Positions 45,998 to 50,643 of a stretch of 50,643 nucleotides of DNA are shown piece by piece (position 1 is the stretch's first letter; the number at the start of each line of letters is the position of its first letter). The DNA lies in contig NZ_VKHP01000033.1 in assembly GCF_010811875.1 (NCBI RefSeq), positions 1 through 50,643 of the forward strand, read 5' to 3'. The position numbers and the translations under genes were made by a program. The stretch is from Bradyrhizobium uaiense. GTDB taxonomy: Bacteria; Pseudomonadota; Alphaproteobacteria; Rhizobiales; Xanthobacteraceae. The notes below the pieces were generated by a model. That model was not told where the DNA came from, did not search any database, and saw only the letters and a program-made list of their open reading frames with translations.

Positions 45998-46066
45998 TAG
46001 CCCGCATGAGCGAAGCGACATGCGGGGCAGTCCTACCCCGGATATCGCTTCGCTCATCCGGGCTAC
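45998..46066. repeat. GTAGCCCG palindromic repeat
   Basis: The arms GTAGCCCGCATGAGCGAAGC and its inverse ending CATCCGGGCTAC pair imperfectly over about 31 bases. This type is common between genes in Bradyrhizobium, as far as I recall. It sits between boxB and its terminator. Confidence 0.7.
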
Positions 46067-46082
46067 ATGAGTGAGCTGAAAC

Positions 46083-47534
46083 TCAGCTCTCGATCCTCAC
46101 ATATTCGAAGTCGCCAGGCTTGTTGTCGATGCCGACCTTCGGCGCCGAGATCCAGGAGGCGAACTCGCCGGGTTCGGTGACCGGCTTCATCAGCGAGGCG
46201 ATGAAGTCGCCGTCCGCGGTCGACGGCAGCCAGTCGTTCTTGCGCTTGGCCCAGGTGGCATCGTCGATCAAGAGGCCATCGGGCGTCGCATGGATGTTTT
46301 TGAACTCGCCGATCTGGCGGTGGAAGGCGGTGTTCGGCACCGCGAGCTTGTAGTCGATGCCGGCGGTCGAGATCACCTTGTTCCAGCGCAGCATGCCCTT
46401 GACGCAATCCTGCGTGTAGTCGTCGCGCAGCCGCATGTTGAGCGCGGTCAGCGCGGGCTCGTCGACCAGCTTGATCTGACCATCCACCATCTTCATGACC
46501 GGATAGGTCGAGCTCTTGAGCTGGTGATCGTCCTCGATCGTGGTTTCCTTGTAGCGGCCCTTGATGCCGGCGTTGAAGGCGTTGGCCGCATTGGTCGACA
46601 CTTCGGAGCCGAACAAATCGAGCGACAGCGAATAGTGCAGGTTCAGCTTCTTCTGGATGGTCGGCAGGTCGATCACGCCGAGCGCGCGGATCCTGGCGAT
46701 GTCGTTCGGATCGGAGATGCCGGCTTCGTTCATCGCATCGCAGGTGCGCTGCACGACACGCGTGATGCCGGTCTCGCCGACGAACATGTGATGCGCTTCC
46801 TCGGTCAGCATGAAGCGGCAGGTGCGCGACAGCGGATCGAAGCCCGACTGCGCCAGCGAGTGTAGCTGCATCTTGCCGTCGCGGTCGGTGAAGTAGGTGA
46901 ACATGAAGAACGACAGCCAGTCCGGCGTCGCCTCGTTGAAGGCGCCGAGCATGCGTGGGCTATCCGCGTCGCCCGAGCGGCGGCGCAGCAAGTCGTCGGC
47001 CTCATCGCGGCCGTCGCGGCCGAAATATTTCTGCAGCAGGTAGACCATCGCCCAGAGATGGCGGCCTTCCTCGACATTGACCTGGAACAGGTTGCGCATG
47101 TCGTAGAGCGAGGGCGCGGTCTTGCCGAGATGGCGCTGCTGCTCGACCGAGGCGGGCTCGGTGTCGCCCTGGATCACGATCAGGCGACGCAGCATGGCGC
47201 GGTGCTCACCGGGGACTTCCTGCCAGGCCGGCTTGCCGAAATCCTCGCCGAACGGAATGACGCGGTTCTCTTCCTGCGGCGCAAGCAAAATGCCCCAGCG
47301 GTATTCAGGCATCCGCACGTAGTCGAACTTGGCCCAACCGCGCGGATCGACCGAATAGGCGGTGCGCAGATAGACCAACGATTCCTGGAAGCCGTCCGGC
47401 CCCATGTCCTTCCACCAGTCCATGTAACCGGGATGCCAGCCTTCGAGCGCCTTCAGCACCTGGCGGTCTTCGGCGAGATTCACGTTGTTCGGAATCTTGG
47501 TCGAGTAATCGACGTTCATGATGTTCATGTTCAT
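46083..47534 (-). CDS. boxB: Benzoyl-CoA 2,3-epoxidase subunit BoxB
   Basis: A 483-residue di-iron oxygenase subunit that epoxidises benzoyl-CoA with O2, using electrons from BoxA. The iron ligands are in NVEEGRHLWAMVYLL and MLTEEAHHMFVGETGI (ExxH pairs), and the start MNMNIMNVDYSTKIPNNVNL is standard. The flanking text YRWGILLAPQEENRVIPFGEDFG and FMFTYFTDRDGKMQLHSLAQ is family-specific. It follows boxC by 94 bases in the same direction. boxA and the benzoate-CoA ligase are outside the window. It is the first committed step of the aerobic CoA-dependent benzoate route. Confidence 0.96.
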   Translation of the reverse strand: MNMNIMNVDYSTKIPNNVNLAEDRQVLKALEGWHPGYMDWWKDMGPDGFQESLVYLRTAYSVDPRGWAKFDYVRMPEYRWGILLAPQEENRVIPFGEDFGKPAWQEVPGEHRAMLRRLIVIQGDTEPASVEQQRHLGKTAPSLYDMRNLFQVNVEEGRHLWAMVYLLQKYFGRDGRDEADDLLRRRSGDADSPRMLGAFNEATPDWLSFFMFTYFTDRDGKMQLHSLAQSGFDPLSRTCRFMLTEEAHHMFVGETGITRVVQRTCDAMNEAGISDPNDIARIRALGVIDLPTIQKKLNLHYSLSLDLFGSEVSTNAANAFNAGIKGRYKETTIEDDHQLKSSTYPVMKMVDGQIKLVDEPALTALNMRLRDDYTQDCVKGMLRWNKVISTAGIDYKLAVPNTAFHRQIGEFKNIHATPDGLLIDDATWAKRKNDWLPSTADGDFIASLMKPVTEPGEFASWISAPKVGIDNKPGDFEYVRIES

Positions 47535-47569
47535 TGGGAGCTCTCCCGCGTTGGACCAGATCAATTGCC

Positions 47570-47628
47570 GCGAATGGCGAGTAGCGAATGGAGATCCCTA
47601 TTCGCTATTCGCCACTCCCTACTCGCCT
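47570..47628. repeat. Short inverted repeat between boxC and boxB
   Basis: GCGAATGGCGAGTAGCGAATGG is mirrored by the ATTCGCTATTCGCCACTCCC ACTCGCC side. The element ends at the boxC stop and lies 36 bases before boxB. It might set relative expression of the two genes. Confidence 0.6.
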
Positions 47629-49317
47629 CTAAACCCTCGTCATGTCGAATTGCGCCTTCTGGCCGGTGCCGTAGCGGCGCAGCGCGCCGTCTTCACCGAC
47701 CGCGTTGGGCCGCTGGAAGATCCAGTTCTGCCACGCGGTGAGGCGCGAGAAGATCTTCGATTCCATGGTCTCGGGTCCAACGAAACGCAGATTGGCTTCC
47801 ATGCCGGTGAGGCCGTCGGGCGAGAACGAGGTGCGTTCCTCAAAGAACACGCGGACCTCGTCGTCCCAGTCGATGTCGTCGAGCGCGAAGGTGACGAGAC
47901 CGAGCTCCTCGGCTTCTTCAGCGTCGAGCGCCTTGCCGATCGCGCCTTGCGCACGCTCGAGATCAGACGGGTCGGCCTGGAAGCGCGACTGCAGCCGGGT
48001 CAGGCCGTGGCTCATCGGATAGGGCCCGAAATTCATCGCGGTCAGCTCGATCGCCGGCGGCGGGCGGTTGTCGCCCTGCTTCTGGCCGATCAGCATGTAG
48101 GAGCGGTCGGCGGCGAACACGAGTTCGGCCAGCGTGCCGACGAAGCAGGAGCCGGGCTCGACCAGCGTCACCAGCGTGCGCGAGGTGACGTCGATGCGCT
48201 TGAGCACGCGCTTCCAGTAATGCCTGACCTCGTTGACCAGCCAGTACGCCTTGTTGGCCTCCAGGAACGCGTCATAGGACACGACATTGGCGCGGTCGCC
48301 GTGGCTCTTGAACACCAGCATCGCGATCTCGAGCTCGTTGATGCGCAGATGCAGGATCGCATCGTCGAGTTCACGGGCGACCTGCAGCGGCCAGAACGCT
48401 GCGCCCTGCCCGGTCATGCCGTCGATATCGGCGGGTGCGGCGGTTTCCGGCGCCTTGATCGAGATGGTGGCGATGCGCGCGGCGCGATCGATATCGACGC
48501 TGACGAAGCCGTAGCGGATCGCGCTGTCGTCGATGGTGCGCGTCAGCGGCGTTAGCGCGAGGCCCTTGCCCGCGCCGTTGCGCTTCGACTTCGCGGCGAA
48601 TTCCTTGACCCGCTCGGCCAGCTTGCCCTCGAGCTTGGAGTTCGGCGCGATCTCGTCGACTAGGCGCCAGGAGACGGCGCGCTTGCCCTTGATGCCTTCC
48701 TCGATGGTGCAGAAGAAATCGGCATGGTCGCGACGCACCTTGCGCTTGTCGACGACGCGGGTGAGTCCGCCGGTGCCCGGCAGCACCGCAAGCAACGGCA
48801 CTTCCGGCAACGCGACGGCGGCGGCGCCGTCATCGGCCATCATGATGTGGTCGGTCGCGAGCGCCAGCTCATAGCCGCCGCCGGCCGCGGTGCCGTTGAC
48901 GACGGTGATGAAGCTCTGGCCGGAGTTCTCGCTGGAATCTTCCAGGCCGTTGCGGGTCTCGTTGGTGAACTTGCAGAAATTGACCTTGTGGGCGTGGGTC
49001 GAGCCCGCGAGCATGCGGATGTTGGCGCCGGCGCAGAACACCCGGTTCTTGCCCGAGCGCATCACCACCACCTTCACCTCGGGATGCTCGAAGCGCAGCC
49101 GCTGCACGGCGTCCGCCAGCTCGATGTCGACGCCGAGATCGTAGGAATTGAGCTTGAGCTGATAGCCCTCGAACAGGCCGGCGTTCTCGTCGACGTCCAT
49201 GGTCAGCGTCGCGACGTCGCCCGCGATGTCGATCTTCCAGTGCCGGTAGCGCGACGGATCGGTCTGGAAGTCGATGTACTTCGCCCCGCCTGCAAGGACG
49301 CGATCGTCACCAGCCAT
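47629..49317 (-). CDS. boxC: 2,3-Epoxybenzoyl-CoA dihydrolase (BoxC)
   Basis: A 562-residue enzyme with two crotonase-like halves that opens the epoxide ring of 2,3-epoxybenzoyl-CoA and releases formate, giving 3,4-dehydroadipyl-CoA semialdehyde. The N-terminal half has the crotonase oxyanion stretch RVFCAGANIRMLAGSTHAHK and TAAGGGYELALATDHIMMAD; the C-terminal half has SCFVGTLAELVFAADRSYML. The start MAGDDRVLAGGAKYIDFQTDP is family-like. It is upstream of boxB, with a candidate operator 70-117 bases before its start. Confidence 0.97.
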   Translation of the reverse strand: MAGDDRVLAGGAKYIDFQTDPSRYRHWKIDIAGDVATLTMDVDENAGLFEGYQLKLNSYDLGVDIELADAVQRLRFEHPEVKVVVMRSGKNRVFCAGANIRMLAGSTHAHKVNFCKFTNETRNGLEDSSENSGQSFITVVNGTAAGGGYELALATDHIMMADDGAAAVALPEVPLLAVLPGTGGLTRVVDKRKVRRDHADFFCTIEEGIKGKRAVSWRLVDEIAPNSKLEGKLAERVKEFAAKSKRNGAGKGLALTPLTRTIDDSAIRYGFVSVDIDRAARIATISIKAPETAAPADIDGMTGQGAAFWPLQVARELDDAILHLRINELEIAMLVFKSHGDRANVVSYDAFLEANKAYWLVNEVRHYWKRVLKRIDVTSRTLVTLVEPGSCFVGTLAELVFAADRSYMLIGQKQGDNRPPPAIELTAMNFGPYPMSHGLTRLQSRFQADPSDLERAQGAIGKALDAEEAEELGLVTFALDDIDWDDEVRVFFEERTSFSPDGLTGMEANLRFVGPETMESKIFSRLTAWQNWIFQRPNAVGEDGALRRYGTGQKAQFDMTRV

Positions 49318-49386
49318 GGGCCACCCTTATCTGTTGTCTTGCTGTTATTCGCTTGAAGGTTCGTCGTCGATGTCGACGTGCACAAT

Positions 49387-49434
49387 AATGCATGTTTTCG
49401 ATCTGGTCTAGTTCAAAACGCAAAAACATGCATT
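49387..49434 (-). promoter_or_regulatory. Candidate BoxR-type operator upstream of boxC
   Basis: A perfect 12-bp inverted repeat AATGCATGTTTT (49387-49398) and AAAACATGCATT (49423-49434), with TGCA cores 40 bases apart, in an AT-rich gap between the hydrolase stop and the boxC start. Benzoyl-CoA-responsive BoxR/BzdR proteins are known to recognise TGCA-containing sites. No boxR is in the window. Confidence 0.7.
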
Positions 49435-49493
49435 TTGTTTCATGTTCGGAAAAATCACTCGCTGGGCCAATGACCTGGCACCGGCAGGAAATG

Positions 49494-50300
49494 TCAGGCG
49501 GCCAGCGCCGGGTCGTCGCGCAGCGCCGCCCGGGCGAATTCGGTGACCGCCTCCAGCGTCACCGCTGATGCCTCGCGGTGCGGCGAGTGGCCAGCGCCGG
49601 CGATCGCGGCGACGTCGACCGGGCAGTAGCATTCGTCCTGGGCGATCTCGACCTGGCGCATCGTGCCGTATTGATCGTCGGCGCCCTGCACGATCAGCAC
49701 CGGCACGCGGATATAGGCGAGATACTCTGAGATATCCCAGTCGCGGAATGTCGGATTGAGCCAGGCGTCGTTCCAGCCACGGAAGGCGTTGTCGACATCC
49801 TTGTGCCAGCGCGCCAGCTTCTCCCTGAGATTGGTGGTCTCATACGCCGTCTTGATCTCGGCGATCGACTGCACCGAGATGTCCTCGACGATGAAATGCG
49901 GCGCGAGCAGCGCGAGACCTTGCAGGCGATGATCCTGATGCGCGCCGGCATAGACCGCCGCGATCGACGCGCCGTCGGAATGGCCGACCAAAAGACCGCG
50001 GCGGAAGCCGATCCGGTCCAGCAGCTTCGGCAGCACGTCGAGCGCCTCGCGATGCATGTAGTCGACCGGACGCGGCAGTTTTGCCGGCGACGAGGCGCCA
50101 TAACCGGCACGCGAATAGGCGAACACGCCGGCGCCGGTCGCAGCCTGCAGCTTCTCGGGGAAATCGCCCCACAGCCCGACGCAGCCGAGGCCTTCATGCA
50201 GCATCACGATGGTGGGTGCGGTGTCCGGCGAGGGACCGATCATGCGGTATTCGAGATCGGCGCCGTCGATGCTGAGGAAGCCTGTGGGGGAAAGGGTCAT
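49494..50300 (-). CDS. Alpha/beta hydrolase next to the box genes
   Basis: A 268-residue alpha/beta-fold hydrolase. The oxyanion HEGLG (IVMLHEGLGCVGLWGDFP), nucleophile elbow GHSDGAS (Ser), acid in VQGADDQYGTM (Asp) and base in AGAGHSPH (His) are all present. Hydrolases of this kind occur beside box and benzoate genes and may hydrolyse CoA thioesters or benzoate esters; the substrate is not proven. GGAG lies 6 bases before the ATG at 50300. Its first bases are duplicated inversely at the right end of the window (see the terminal inverted repeat). Confidence 0.9.
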   Translation of the reverse strand: MTLSPTGFLSIDGADLEYRMIGPSPDTAPTIVMLHEGLGCVGLWGDFPEKLQAATGAGVFAYSRAGYGASSPAKLPRPVDYMHREALDVLPKLLDRIGFRRGLLVGHSDGASIAAVYAGAHQDHRLQGLALLAPHFIVEDISVQSIAEIKTAYETTNLREKLARWHKDVDNAFRGWNDAWLNPTFRDWDISEYLAYIRVPVLIVQGADDQYGTMRQVEIAQDECYCPVDVAAIAGAGHSPHREASAVTLEAVTEFARAALRDDPALAA

Positions 50301-50643
50301 GTGAAGCTCCGTTCTCTCAACATGCGAGCGACGCAACAACAGCTCTCTCATTCCCTCCCCCCTTGCGGGGGAGGGTTGGGGAGAGGGGTGAGCCCAGCGC
50401 GCTGACGCCTAAGATCGTGCACGGCCATATCAACATATCTCACATCGTTATCGGACAGTGCGGCGTTGTTGTCGCGCTTGGTCGCGCAGCGGAGCAAGCG
50501 GCACCCCTCTCCCTGCCCCTCCCCCGCAAGGGGGGAGGGAATGAGAGAGCTGTTGTTGCGTCGCTCGCATGTTGAGAGAACGGAGCTTCACATGACCCTT
50601 TCCCCCACAGGCTTCCTCAGCATCGACGGCGCCGATCTCGAAT
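50249..50643. repeat. Exact 127-bp inverted repeat at the window end
   Basis: Bases 50249-50375 equal the reverse complement of 50517-50643 without a mismatch. The next inner pair (50376/50516) differs, and the outer boundary is the window end. The arms contain the start of the hydrolase gene, so an inverted copy of its ATG lies at 50592. The spacer of 141 bases is single. The length 127 equals the largest k-mer size of a commonly used short-read assembler. Confidence 0.95.
50351..50541. repeat. Family A terminal-inverted-repeat element, copy 3
   Basis: The ends TTCCCTCCCCCCTTGCGGGG and their inverse are the same as at 16017 and 31042; the second part of the arm differs at two bases. The spacer holds an AT-rich part (50428-50452, ATATCAACATATCTCACATC). 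It is embedded inside the 127-bp inverted repeat. Confidence 0.85.

Overview
The window reads as chromosomal DNA from a GC-rich alphaproteobacterium, most likely Bradyrhizobium or a close relative in the Nitrobacteraceae. The support is: a GcrA cell-cycle regulator; a separate Fo-only ATP synthase operon (atpI-atpB-atpE-atpF'-atpF); a haloalkane dehalogenase that closely resembles, from memory, the B. japonicum DbjA enzyme; a box-type aerobic benzoyl-CoA pathway; and many palindromic intergenic repeats of several families. The genus is an inference; no search was run. I see no rRNA, tRNA, CRISPR array, prophage or insertion-sequence transposase. Both ends cut genes, and the right end looks like a contig end.

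Layout, left to right. 1-6 kb: a two-component pair (hybrid kinase with an SSF transporter domain, facing a NarL/LuxR regulator) and a large MFS carrier, resembling CrbS/CrbR (MxtR/ErdR) control of small carboxylate use. 6-8 kb: YjbQ, a secreted coiled-coil protein and an HCCA-isomerase-like thioredoxin-fold protein. 8-10.8 kb: the Fo operon, with a tandem 22-bp hairpin repeat just after atpE and a strong terminator. 10.9-15.2 kb: a secreted hypothetical, a GNAT enzyme, an M16 peptidase and threonine synthase. 15.2-18.4 kb: a repeat-rich stretch with a glutathione transferase, a GNAT protein, a small proline-rich protein and an unusual structured repeat. 18.4-25.7 kb: a penicillin-acylase-family hydrolase with glycerol kinase, then an OpgC-like membrane acyltransferase coupled to two SGNH-fold proteins. 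26-31 kb: apaG, hslO, argD-argF and gcrA.

31.3-38.4 kb is a complete phosphate-starvation locus read leftwards: phoR, a PHO box, pstS, pstC, pstA, pstB, phoU, phoB. PhoR and PhoB sense and respond, the Pst transporter imports phosphate and PhoU links the two. 38.4-43.4 kb: a flippase-like membrane protein, a TetR-haloalkane dehalogenase-Rdx operon behind a perfect palindromic operator, and an OmpA/BON protein with a small membrane partner. 43.5-45.7 kb: a polysaccharide deacetylase and a short-chain dehydrogenase. 46-50.3 kb: alpha/beta hydrolase, boxC and boxB, the ring-epoxidising and ring-cleaving part of benzoate degradation (boxA is not in the window), with a candidate BoxR-type operator before boxC and a terminator after boxB.

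The points I find most worth checking are the structured element at 15484-15980, the OpgC-SGNH-SGNH gene set with one degenerate SGNH partner, the 14-bp and 22-bp tandem repeats near apaG and atpE, the palindromes on both sides of phoU, the TetR and box operators, and the exact 127-bp inverted repeat at the right edge, which probably reflects assembly.
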